Part shown: piece by piece, positions 1 to 6,938 of the stretch | Numbering within the stretch: the first letter of the stretch is position 1 | Layout: each line of letters opens with the position of its first letter | Origin: CAXRDE01 sp964229355 | GTDB lineage: Bacteria > Cyanobacteriota > Sericytochromatia > UBA7694 | DNA length: 64,000 nucleotides | Reading direction: 5' to 3' | Assembly: GCA_964229355.1 (NCBI GenBank) | Contig: CAXRDE010000016.1 | Coordinates: 62,001 to 126,000, forward strand | Notes under the pieces: generated by a model | What the model saw: only the letters and a program-made list of their open reading frames with translations | Told to the model about the DNA's origin: nothing | Database searches by the model: none | Program-made: the position numbers and the translations under genes

Positions 1-2
1 AA

Positions 3-515
3 TTAGAAAACTGGGATAAACTCACCCGTATCGAACGTTTGGGTGAAATGTTGGTGCGCTTACAGGTGCTTAAACTTTCTCAACTGACTGCGCTCATGCA
101 AGAGCAAGAAGAAACGGGTAAGCGTATTGGAGAGCTGGCAGTTGAAAAGGGCCTGATTTCCCAGGATGAACTCGTAGAGTATCTGATCCGTCAGATTCGT
201 GAAAGTCAGGTGGTAGACGAAAGCCTTCGGGAATTGGGAAAAATGACCGAAGAAGAAAAATGGGAGCGGGTCTCTCAACATGAGCGTCTGGGCGAACTTT
301 TGGTGAAACGCCAGGCCATTAAGCTGTCGCAATTGGTGGCCGCTATTGAAGCTCAAAACCACGAACCCGAGAAACACCTGGGCCAGGTCTTAATGGAGCA
401 AGGGCTGATTCGCCAGGAAGACCTTGAAGAGGTCCTGGCCTTGCAACAACAGCAGAGCCAAACCCTTAAGGCCACCATCGAAGAGGTTCAGCAGCACCCG
501 CCCAGCAGCAAATAA
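3..515 (+). CDS. Tandem-repeat protein related to GspE/MshE N-terminal modules, 5' end cut off
   Basis: The reading frame is open from the left edge, and the residues before the first ATG (position 39) already belong to a repeat, so the gene starts outside the window. The visible 171 residues hold two copies of a unit of about 80 residues. Each opens with RLGE(M/L)LV and contains a second LG/IG..L....LI....L half-unit ('IGELAVEKGLISQDEL', 'LGQVLMEQGLIRQEDL'). This pattern resembles the helical N-terminal domain of type II secretion and pilus ATPases, which can bind cyclic di-GMP, but no ATPase domain follows. The protein ends in a Gln-rich tail. A terminator follows the stop. Function unknown; a regulatory or scaffold role is only a guess. 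Confidence 0.7.
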   Translation, partial: LENWDKLTRIERLGEMLVRLQVLKLSQLTALMQEQEETGKRIGELAVEKGLISQDELVEYLIRQIRESQVVDESLRELGKMTEEEKWERVSQHERLGELLVKRQAIKLSQLVAAIEAQNHEPEKHLGQVLMEQGLIRQEDLEEVLALQQQQSQTLKATIEEVQQHPPSSK

Positions 516-533
516 GTCTTACCGAATATCTTG

Positions 534-572
534 AGCCACAGCGCACTTATCCCGTGCGGACTGTGGCTTTTT
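534..572 (+). terminator. Rho-independent terminator after the repeat protein
   Basis: Inverted repeat AGCCACAG(C)GCAC / GTGC(GGA)CTGTGGCT with a short loop, followed directly by TTTTT. It begins 18 bases after the stop codon, as expected for an intrinsic terminator. Confidence 0.85.
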
Positions 573-818
573 CAATGATAAGCAAAAAAAAATGGACCCC
601 CTGAGCAAGGAAATCCATAAACTGAATTGAATAGTAAGCGGAAGCAAAACTGTATACTTGAGCTGTATGTTTTTGCTTATACAAAATAATACATCATGTA
701 TTTTTAAGTGTCAACCCTCCAGCGGCTATGTATTTTTTTTTGCAAAGCTGATCTTGTGCCGGGCAAGAAATTAGAAAAGAAAAACACATGAAAATTGATG
801 CTTATTGCCTTTGAGGCC
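573..818. other. AT-rich intergenic stretch upstream of lexA
   Basis: With the terminator before it and the lexA promoter after it, this makes the only gap over 300 bases in the window. I see no open frame or RNA gene in it. It holds a GTATAC at 652-657 and a GTATGT at 665-670. These resemble the half-sites of the lexA operator but are 13 bases apart rather than 11, so they may be a second, weaker LexA site or chance. Confidence 0.4.
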
Positions 819-847
819 TTGACAAGATAGTATACAGGATGTATACC
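819..847 (+). promoter_or_regulatory. lexA promoter with overlapping putative LexA operator
   Basis: TTGACA at 819-824 and TATACC at 842-847 are separated by 17 bases, a near-ideal sigma-70 layout. Two GTATAC hexamers at 830-835 and 841-846 lie within the spacer and -10 box, so a bound repressor would block RNA polymerase. A similar GTATAC..GTATG pair lies upstream of the Rad52-family gene near 55.8 kb, which supports an SOS operator. The -10 box ends only 8 bases before the lexA ATG, so the transcript is probably leaderless or nearly so. Confidence 0.75.
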
Positions 848-855
848 ATAGAAGT

Positions 856-1485
856 ATGGAACAACAAATCAACAAGCGGGAGCTTGAAGCTCTCAGGATT
901 ATACGCAATCATATATTGCACGTGGGGCGTTCCCCTTCCGTTCGTCAAGTGATGAATGAGATGGGTTATCGTTCGCCCCGTTCAGCTTCAATATTGATTG
1001 ACAGACTGATAGAGAAATCCTTTATCAAACGACGCCCTGATGGCGGCCTACAGCTGCTTGCAGGTACCGATAGTGACGCCACCCACGCTCAAACCGTCAA
1101 CATTCCCCTGGTGGGGATGGTAACCTGTGGAGAACCGATTATGGCCGAAGAAAATGTCGAAGCCATGATTCCCGTATCCACACGCCTGGCGCGTCAACCC
1201 CACCGTTATTTTTTGCTTCGCGCAAAAGGTGACTCCATGAATGAATGCGATATTCACGATCAGGATTTGGTTTTAATTCGCCAGCAAACCACAGCCGAGG
1301 ACGGGGATCTTGTGGTTGCATTGATCGACACTGAAGCCACGGTCAAAGAATTTCGCAAGTCGCGCAATATGATTGTGCTGAAACCCCGCTCAACGAATCC
1401 GATGCATCAACCCATCGTATTAACCGATGATTTTCAGATTCAGGGCAAGGTGGTGGCTACACTTCCCCAGGAAGTACTCAACTGA
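856..1485 (+). CDS. lexA: LexA repressor (SOS response)
   Basis: 209-aa self-cleaving transcriptional repressor of DNA-damage genes. An N-terminal winged helix (about residues 1-68, with 'SPSVRQVMNEMGYRSPRSA') is followed by an S24-type latent protease domain. The catalytic pair is visible as Ser127 in GDSMN and Lys164 in ATVKEF. The expected scissile site reads V-T-C-G-E-P, so cleavage should fall between Cys91 and Gly92. E. coli LexA has Ala-Gly, while UmuD also has Cys-Gly. The ATG at 856 is the first possible start after the promoter; there is no room for a Shine-Dalgarno site, which fits a leaderless mRNA. The putative operator over its own promoter implies autoregulation. Identity is firm; the operator is inferred. 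Confidence 0.95.
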   Translation: MEQQINKRELEALRIIRNHILHVGRSPSVRQVMNEMGYRSPRSASILIDRLIEKSFIKRRPDGGLQLLAGTDSDATHAQTVNIPLVGMVTCGEPIMAEENVEAMIPVSTRLARQPHRYFLLRAKGDSMNECDIHDQDLVLIRQQTTAEDGDLVVALIDTEATVKEFRKSRNMIVLKPRSTNPMHQPIVLTDDFQIQGKVVATLPQEVLN

Positions 1486-1524
1486 TCCCGGTATTCCCTA
1501 TGTTTCGCTGGTTCGCCGGGATCA
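1483..1524. terminator. Hairpin between converging genes
   Basis: Perfect 9-bp inverted repeat TGATCCCGG (1483-1491) / CCGGGATCA (1516-1524) with a 24-base loop. It starts at the lexA stop codon and ends just before the stop of the minus-strand gene. Neither side has a U-tract, so it may protect mRNA ends rather than act as a strong intrinsic terminator. Confidence 0.5.
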
Positions 1525-1529
1525 GCCCT

Positions 1530-2180
1530 TCAGGGACGAGATAAAAAAATGATCGCGTTGTCCTGTTTTAACAGCTCCCCTTTTTCATCACAGCCGTAAA
1601 TCCGATAATCGTAAGCGCCCATGGCCTGATAAAGAATCATTCCCGCAAAATCCGTTTTATCTGTGGCATAAGCGTAGTCGCTATAATCCCGGATAATTCC
1701 CTCCCGTTGTCGGGCTTTGGTAAAAGGATTACGGTGAAGTGTCCAATATCCTTGTGCTTTTGCTTTTTGATACAGTTGTTCCAAATTGGCGGGATAGGTT
1801 TTGCCTTCCACAGGATAAGCCTCCACCATCAGGCGGGTTCTTTCCATAGCGTCGATAAGAACCGTATATTCGGCGTTTTGCTGGATTAAACGTCCCAGGG
1901 CTTTAATCTGGTATACCGGACTATCGAGAGAAAAGCGTTTGACCCATGCCATGGTCTGGTGACGCATGGGCCCGTCGCTGCTGAGGCCAATAGCCCAATA
2001 AATCAAGCCAAAACCCAGGGCAAGCGCAGCCAAAGCCATTAGCGGGCGTTGTATGCGGTGTTTAAAAAAACGTCGAAGCGAGGGTCCGTAAGCCCTGAAA
2101 CCCTGGGGTTGATGCGGACTTCGGTAAATACTTAATTGCCGTGTGACATAGGGAGTAAGAGGCTTTGTTTTTTTTCTCAC
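1530..2180 (-). CDS. Membrane-anchored protein with pilin-like outer domain
   Basis: 216-aa protein I do not recognise by name. A basic N-terminal segment of about 45 residues precedes one hydrophobic helix (about residues 46-66, 'LMALAALALGFGLIYWAIG'). The rest should lie outside the membrane. It includes 'EAYPVEGKTYPANLEQLYQ' and 'YWTLHRNPFTK', which recall the soluble domain of type II secretion pseudopilins and related envelope proteins. The frame can be extended to a TTG at 2255, but that TTG is the first triplet of a good -35 box, so I chose the GTG at 2180, preceded by AGGGA at suitable distance. It is monocistronic and converges on lexA. Function unknown. Confidence 0.65.
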   Translation of the reverse strand: MRKKTKPLTPYVTRQLSIYRSPHQPQGFRAYGPSLRRFFKHRIQRPLMALAALALGFGLIYWAIGLSSDGPMRHQTMAWVKRFSLDSPVYQIKALGRLIQQNAEYTVLIDAMERTRLMVEAYPVEGKTYPANLEQLYQKAKAQGYWTLHRNPFTKARQREGIIRDYSDYAYATDKTDFAGMILYQAMGAYDYRIYGCDEKGELLKQDNAIIFLSRP

Positions 2181-2226
2181 TCTACTTCCCTGTGCTTTAT
2201 CTATTTTTTCAAACTTGATTCTTTTC

Positions 2227-2255
2227 AGATTACTGTAGTTTTTGTCCCTTGTCAA
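2227..2255 (-). promoter_or_regulatory. Promoter of the membrane-anchored protein gene
   Basis: On the minus strand TTGACA (2255-2250) and TAATCT (2232-2227) are exactly 17 bases apart. The -10 box lies about 46 bases before the GTG start at 2180, so any longer protein beginning at 2255 is unlikely. Confidence 0.7.
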
Positions 2256-2318
2256 AGCAGGGGGCTTGATTCCCTGCTGCCATTGGTGACATCAATGCTT
2301 TTAAATGGTACAAACGAT

Positions 2319-2348
2319 TTTACAGATCCCATAAAAAAGGTGCATAAT
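2319..2348 (+). promoter_or_regulatory. Likely promoter of the flavoprotein-gluQ operon
   Basis: TTTACA at 2319-2324 and CATAAT at 2343-2348 with an 18-base spacer, about 30 bases before the ATG at 2380. AAGGAAG lies between as the ribosome binding site. Confidence 0.55.
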
Positions 2349-2379
2349 CAAAAAAAACACATCAAGGAAGCGCAATCCC

Positions 2380-3393
2380 ATGACCCATACCATTCAATAC
2401 GAACAAGATATTGCAGTCATTGGCGGCGGAGGAGCCGGCATCATGGCTTATTTACGCGCCGTTCTCAACTGTGACCAGACAGTCCTCTTTCAAGGCGATG
2501 CCGATACCAAACGGCGGGGGCGGGCCACCTGGGTTCACGAGGTGGACAATATTCCCGGTATGCATGATCTTAAAAAACCGATTTTAAACACCGCAAAATC
2601 CACCCTAAACTGGATTAAAAATCACCCTACATTGAGTGCTTACGGCACGGTAGTGAATGGTAAGGTCGATCGCATTGAGCCTCTTGAAGCGCATCAGGGT
2701 TTTCGCCTGCATTATACAGAAAAAAAAGAAGCCCGCAGCATGGTGGTACGGGCGGTTATTTTAGCCACAGGAATTATGGATATACAGCCTGTCATTGGGG
2801 GGAGTATTGAGCCGATCTTTCCTTATGCCAATGTGGGACATGTCTTGTACTGTTTGCGCTGCGATGGTCACCAAACCCTGGGTTCTGAACTCTCCATTCT
2901 GAGCAGCGGGGACAAAGCGGTACAGATTGCTGCGCTCTTGCAAGAACGCTATCGCCATCAACAGATTAAAATTCTTACCCATGGTGCTGAACCCCAGTTT
3001 TCAGAAGAGATGCAGAAATTGGCCCAGGCCTATGGTATGGAGGTGTTTACTTCAGAAATTACGGAAATTTTGGGCGACCCCAAAGTGGGTTTGGAAGGCT
3101 ATAAATTGGCTTCGGGTGAAGTGGTTTCCACCAATAAATCCATTATTGCGCTGGGCAGTATGATTTATAACGAGCTTTTTAAAGCCATACCGGGAGCTGA
3201 ATTGGCTGAAGACGGGCGTATTTTGACGAACGCTGAATTTGAAACTTCTGTGCCAGGGATTTTTGCCATTGGGGACATTGTCGCGGGCACGAAAATGCAA
3301 ATTTATACAGCCTGGGAAGAGGCCGTAGTGGCTGCTGAAGCCATTAATCGACGCTTTCGTTTAGAAAAACGGCAGGCGCTTTTAAGCGCGTGA
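2380..3393 (+). CDS. Thioredoxin-reductase-like FAD oxidoreductase
   Basis: 337-aa flavoprotein of the thioredoxin reductase fold. The FAD-binding Rossmann motif GGGGAG is at residues 15-20, an ATG motif is at 130-132, and the second FAD motif 'GIFAIGDIV' is near the C-terminus. The redox pair is kept as C158-L-R-C161-D-G, where thioredoxin reductase has CATCDG. The NADPH motif (normally GxGxxA) reads S-S-G-D-K-A at residues 175-180, so the usual glycines are partly lost. The electron donor may therefore differ from NADPH. It ends in a GTGA overlap with the next gene, so the two are translationally coupled. A role in disulfide reduction is likely; the true partner is unknown. Confidence 0.8.
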   Translation: MTHTIQYEQDIAVIGGGGAGIMAYLRAVLNCDQTVLFQGDADTKRRGRATWVHEVDNIPGMHDLKKPILNTAKSTLNWIKNHPTLSAYGTVVNGKVDRIEPLEAHQGFRLHYTEKKEARSMVVRAVILATGIMDIQPVIGGSIEPIFPYANVGHVLYCLRCDGHQTLGSELSILSSGDKAVQIAALLQERYRHQQIKILTHGAEPQFSEEMQKLAQAYGMEVFTSEITEILGDPKVGLEGYKLASGEVVSTNKSIIALGSMIYNELFKAIPGAELAEDGRILTNAEFETSVPGIFAIGDIVAGTKMQIYTAWEEAVVAAEAINRRFRLEKRQALLSA

Positions 3394-4259
3394 GGCCGGT
3401 GGGGCGCTTTGCGCCGAGCCCGACGGGGGTGATGCATCTGGGAAACCTGCGCACAGCGCTTTTGGCGTGGTTGCAGATGCGTCATCTGAGAGGGGATTTT
3501 ATCTTACGTATTGAAGACCTTGATAAAAGCCGTTGCCGTCCTGCTGCCGAGCAGCGTATCCAGGCGGACTTACGCTGGCTGGGTTTGGAATGGGATGCTT
3601 TTTATCGCCAGTCAGAACGCCTGGGGATATATGCAGATTATTTACAGCGTCTGCACACCTATCCCTGTACCTGTTCGCGCAAAGATGTGCAAGAAGCTCT
3701 ATCTGCACCCCACCTTAAAAGTCGGGCTTATCCGGGAACCTGTCTCAGCTCTCCTTTACAGCCTGAGCGCCCCCGTTCTTTGCGTTGGCATACCCCAGAT
3801 GCCATGATTGCTGTACAAGACGCCTATCAACCCCCTTTGTGCTATGCCTTAAAAAGCGTTGTGGGAGACTTTGTCTTGCAGCGCAACGATGGCGGCTACG
3901 CCTACCACTTTACCGTGGTGGTGGACGATGGTTTGATGGGGGTAACCCATGTGACGCGAGGGGCAGATCTCTGGCGATCTACCCCGCAGCAGGTTGCCTT
4001 ACAGCGTGCGTTGGGTTTTGGGCAGCCGGTTTACGCCCATGTGCCTTTGATGAAATCTCAGGGCAAGCGTCTGGCAAAACGCGATAATCCCCAGGGGCTA
4101 GCGGCGCTTCAGGCGGAGGGAATGGGACGTGAGGCGGTGCTGGCTTATCTGATCAAGAGTTTGGGGTGGCGCGTGCCGAAACGGGTGTCTTTAGAAGACC
4201 TTTTGTTTGAAATTCAGCGGGGAACGTTTCAGACGCCTTTGTTTGGTTTAGTGGTTTAG
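3390..4259 (+). CDS. gluQ: Glutamyl-Q tRNA(Asp) synthetase
   Basis: 289-aa class I aminoacyl-tRNA synthetase paralogue lacking the anticodon-binding domain, as in GluQRS (YadB). It attaches glutamate to queuosine at the wobble base of tRNA(Asp). The N-terminus 'GRFAPSPTGVMHLGNLRTAL' carries the HIGH-like signature, and GKRLAKRDN is the KMSKS-like loop. The zinc ligands are visible as C-T-C with a downstream Y-P-G-T-C. The start is a GTG that overlaps the previous stop by three bases. The 3' end overlaps the converging RlpA-like gene by four bases. Full-length glutamyl-tRNA synthetase is near 470 residues, so length supports GluQRS. Confidence 0.9.
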   Translation: MRPVGRFAPSPTGVMHLGNLRTALLAWLQMRHLRGDFILRIEDLDKSRCRPAAEQRIQADLRWLGLEWDAFYRQSERLGIYADYLQRLHTYPCTCSRKDVQEALSAPHLKSRAYPGTCLSSPLQPERPRSLRWHTPDAMIAVQDAYQPPLCYALKSVVGDFVLQRNDGGYAYHFTVVVDDGLMGVTHVTRGADLWRSTPQQVALQRALGFGQPVYAHVPLMKSQGKRLAKRDNPQGLAALQAEGMGREAVLAYLIKSLGWRVPKRVSLEDLLFEIQRGTFQTPLFGLVV

Positions 4260-5017
4260 GCGTTATCGTTTAAAATGGTTAGCTTAACAGACATGACGCC
4301 CTGCCCGAGGTTACCAATGCGTTTAAAGGCTTCTGGAGAGAGGTCAATAATACGTTCTCCGACGAAGGGGCCCCGATCGTTGATTTTGACCACCACTGAC
4401 TTTTGTGTGGCGGTATTGGTCACCAGCACTCGCGTGCCAAAGGGCAGTTTTTTATGGGCTGCCGTTAATTTTTTTACGTCATAACGCTCACCGTTTGCGG
4501 TGCGGCGGCCGTGAAAAAAACCGCCGTACCACGAGGCCTGTCCTTCCTGGTGGCTGATATTGCTGCGGACGTGAGCGGTCGTAATGTTTGAGGCCCCTGT
4601 ATCTTGGCGCAGACGATTGGTCAGTCGCACCAGGCAGCTCAAATTGCTTTCTCCTGACTTTTTCCAGCTTTTATCGAGACGCATGAGACGGATATTGTGG
4701 TGCCAGATTTCATACTGAAGCCGTTTGTTTTGATAGGTAATCACCGGCAAAATGGCCTGGGGATTCAGGGTGCCTTCACTGCGCATATGGTTGAGGGTGC
4801 GCGCAAGATATTGAACATCACGGCGTAAGGTTTCTTGATGCGCGGGGGTTAAGGGTTGGCTTTGAATGCGGGTGTGCCCGTCTTCGGTGAGCTGGACTTT
4901 GTGTTGCTGCACACGGTAACCAAAAACCGTGGGGTAACCTGGGGTGCTGGCCTGGGCGGCGGTGTTTAATAAAGTGCCCAGCCCTGCCGCGAGAATTATT
5001 CTTTTGGGGACTAACAT
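4256..5017 (-). CDS. RlpA-like septal ring lytic transglycosylase domain protein
   Basis: 253-aa exported protein. A signal peptide covers about residues 1-24 (ending AAQAS). The middle part has no feature I recognise. The C-terminal 90 residues form a double-psi beta-barrel of the RlpA type, with 'GQASWYGGFFHGRRTANGE', 'LPFGTRVLVTN' and 'VVVKINDRGPF'. The last includes the Asp expected for transglycosylase activity. RlpA proteins cleave denuded peptidoglycan strands at division sites. The SPOR domain of E. coli RlpA is absent. A Shine-Dalgarno AAGGA lies about 11 bases before the ATG. The gene is divergent from hrcA. Confidence 0.85.
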   Translation of the reverse strand: MLVPKRIILAAGLGTLLNTAAQASTPGYPTVFGYRVQQHKVQLTEDGHTRIQSQPLTPAHQETLRRDVQYLARTLNHMRSEGTLNPQAILPVITYQNKRLQYEIWHHNIRLMRLDKSWKKSGESNLSCLVRLTNRLRQDTGASNITTAHVRSNISHQEGQASWYGGFFHGRRTANGERYDVKKLTAAHKKLPFGTRVLVTNTATQKSVVVKINDRGPFVGERIIDLSPEAFKRIGNLGQGVMSVKLTILNDNA

Positions 5018-5140
5018 AGTAATTCGAGTCCTTTTTTATTCTTTTATTGGCTATAATTTAACCTTTGGTTTATACAGTGTAGATCCAGATCTAAAAAAAG
5101 TGCAAGAAGATGGGTTCTTGATCACAAAAGCATTGAAGGA

Positions 5141-5167
5141 CTAGCACTATATCTGTTAGAGTGCTAA
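5141..5167 (+). promoter_or_regulatory. CIRCE operator for HrcA
   Basis: CTAGCACTA, nine bases, GAGTGCTAA. This matches the CIRCE consensus TTAGCACTC-N9-GAGTGCTAA at 16 of 18 arm positions. It lies 57-83 bases before the hrcA ATG. HrcA binding here should repress the whole hrcA-grpE-dnaK-dnaJ operon until heat shock. Confidence 0.93.
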
Positions 5168-5223
5168 TATGATTTTAAATCAACGTCACTTCAATGAAAG
5201 TTCATGCAAATAAAGGCTTGAAT

Positions 5224-6282
5224 ATGCAGATAGAGTATCGTTTATCTCAGCGTAAAAGAGCGATCTTGGACGCCATCGTACGCGATTATATTTTGCACGG
5301 TGAGCCCCTGGGCTCCCGTACGGTTATGCAGCGCCACGGCTTTAGCTTTAGCCCTGCAACCATTCGCAATGAAATGGCCGATCTTGAAGAAGCGGGACTT
5401 TTGTCTCAACCCCACACCTCTGCCGGGCGTATTCCTTCGCAAAAAGGGTATCGCTTTTTTGTGGATCACCTGATGCAGGTATATATACCCACGCAGGAAG
5501 AGCAGCAGTTTATGCGGCGGTTGCAACAAACCTCTCGGGCGGTGGATGCCGTTTTGTCGCAGGCCATTCGTATTTTATCTGAAGCGACCCAAAGCATTGT
5601 GATTGCTGAAACCCCCCGTTCTCAGACCCATTCTCTGGGGCGGATTGAGCTGCTTTTAATTGACCATTACTCAGTGGTTTTAAACCTGTTGTATAAAAAC
5701 GGGTTACGCCGCCACTCGGTATTGCAATTGCCTCAAGCCGTGAATACTGAGGTCTTACAAGTCTTAAACCGTTATCTTAACGCCCAGATTGAGCGTTTTG
5801 CGTCGGTGGATGTGCTGTTTCACCGGATGGTGACACGGCCTTTAGCGCGAGAAATGATGCCTTATCAGCAATTGGTACTGGATACCATTTCTGAAATTTA
5901 TGCCCAGGTGCAACGGGATGAAAAAGTAATGCTTTCGGGTACCACCTATCTTTTGCAAGAACCTGAGTTTCAAACCATGGAAGAAGCCTTTCCCATTCTC
6001 AACTTTTTAGAGAAAGAAAGGGTCATTCATGAACTGTTACACTCGTGTCAAAACAATAACCTTCAGAAATCACATAATGTATACTGCCTTATCGGTTATG
6101 AAAACACCTATCAGGAATTGCACAAGTGCAGTTTTATTGCGACCCCTTATTACATCGATAATAAAGCCAGTGGCATGATTGGTGTTTTGGGGCCTACACG
6201 TATGTATTACGCCAAAGTGATGGCGCTTTTACAGAGTGTAGCCAATAACGTGACGCAATCATTAAGTGAGCTGTTTGGTTAA
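5224..6282 (+). CDS. hrcA: Heat-shock repressor HrcA
   Basis: 352-aa repressor of chaperone operons that binds CIRCE. The winged-helix N-terminus includes 'LSQRKRAILDAIVRDY', 'GEPLGSRTV' and 'FSPATIRNEMADLEEAGLL', followed by 'QPHTSAGRIPS', all typical of the family. The C-terminal 'IGYEN' and 'GMIGVLGPTRMYY' are also standard. An upstream in-frame ATG at 5194 exists, but it has no ribosome site, whereas the ATG at 5224 has AAAGG seven bases upstream, and family alignments begin there. It is the first gene of the operon and controls itself through the adjacent CIRCE. Confidence 0.95.
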   Translation: MQIEYRLSQRKRAILDAIVRDYILHGEPLGSRTVMQRHGFSFSPATIRNEMADLEEAGLLSQPHTSAGRIPSQKGYRFFVDHLMQVYIPTQEEQQFMRRLQQTSRAVDAVLSQAIRILSEATQSIVIAETPRSQTHSLGRIELLLIDHYSVVLNLLYKNGLRRHSVLQLPQAVNTEVLQVLNRYLNAQIERFASVDVLFHRMVTRPLAREMMPYQQLVLDTISEIYAQVQRDEKVMLSGTTYLLQEPEFQTMEEAFPILNFLEKERVIHELLHSCQNNNLQKSHNVYCLIGYENTYQELHKCSFIATPYYIDNKASGMIGVLGPTRMYYAKVMALLQSVANNVTQSLSELFG

Positions 6283-6319
6283 AGCTGTAACGTGAAGGCA
6301 GCTAGCAATCGGAGGAAAA

Positions 6320-6913
6320 ATGGAACATACAGAAGAGCAATTTGACGATTTGGAAATAGAAGCAACTGTGGATGATATCAATACGGATGCTGAAATGAAA
6401 GAAGCGTCAGAAGCATTTGTAGAAACAGACGCATCCGCTTCAGCGGTCACAACGGAGCAGTTGCGCGATCTGGAAGTACAGGTGGAAACCTTAAAGTCCC
6501 GTAACGATCAGTTGATGCGTGTGGCTGCGGACTTTGAAAACTACAAACGCCGTCAGGAGCGTGAGCGGGAAGAAATGGCAAAGTATGCGGGCCAACAGGT
6601 CGTCGCCAATCTTTTGCCCGTCCTTGACAATTTTGAGCGTGCTCTGCAAGCACAGAACGCTCAGGATCCGGCCCGTTTTGTAGAAGGCATACAGATGATC
6701 CAAAAACAACTGAACGAGGTGCTAACCAAAGCCAGCGTGGAAGTTGTGGAGGCCGTGGGTCAACCCTTCAACCCTGAGTTCCATGAGGCAATTGCTTCAG
6801 AGGTCAACGATGAAGTGGAAGATGAAACAGTTTTAGAAGAGTTTCAAAAAGGATATATCATGCATGGTCGCCTGATCCGTCCTTCGATCGTGAAAGTATC
6901 AAAAGTATCTTAG
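6320..6913 (+). CDS. grpE: Nucleotide exchange factor GrpE
   Basis: 197-aa co-chaperone that releases ADP from DnaK. An acidic N-terminal tail of about 45 residues is followed by the long dimerising coiled coil ('LRDLEVQVETLKSRNDQLMR', 'ADFENYKRRQERERE') and the C-terminal beta domain with 'VGQPFNPEFHEAI' and 'GYIMHGRLIRPSIVKVS'. A strong GGAGGA lies six bases before the ATG. It sits between hrcA and dnaK, 37 bases after the former and 25 before the latter. Confidence 0.97.
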   Translation: MEHTEEQFDDLEIEATVDDINTDAEMKEASEAFVETDASASAVTTEQLRDLEVQVETLKSRNDQLMRVAADFENYKRRQEREREEMAKYAGQQVVANLLPVLDNFERALQAQNAQDPARFVEGIQMIQKQLNEVLTKASVEVVEAVGQPFNPEFHEAIASEVNDEVEDETVLEEFQKGYIMHGRLIRPSIVKVSKVS

Positions 6914-6938
6914 AGTTTGTTCCAGGAGGAATTCATAT

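Noticed and set aside
2136..2474. 112-codon plus-strand frame before the flavoprotein gene
   Set aside because: It overlaps the real start of the flavoprotein gene and the divergent promoter and lacks a ribosome site.
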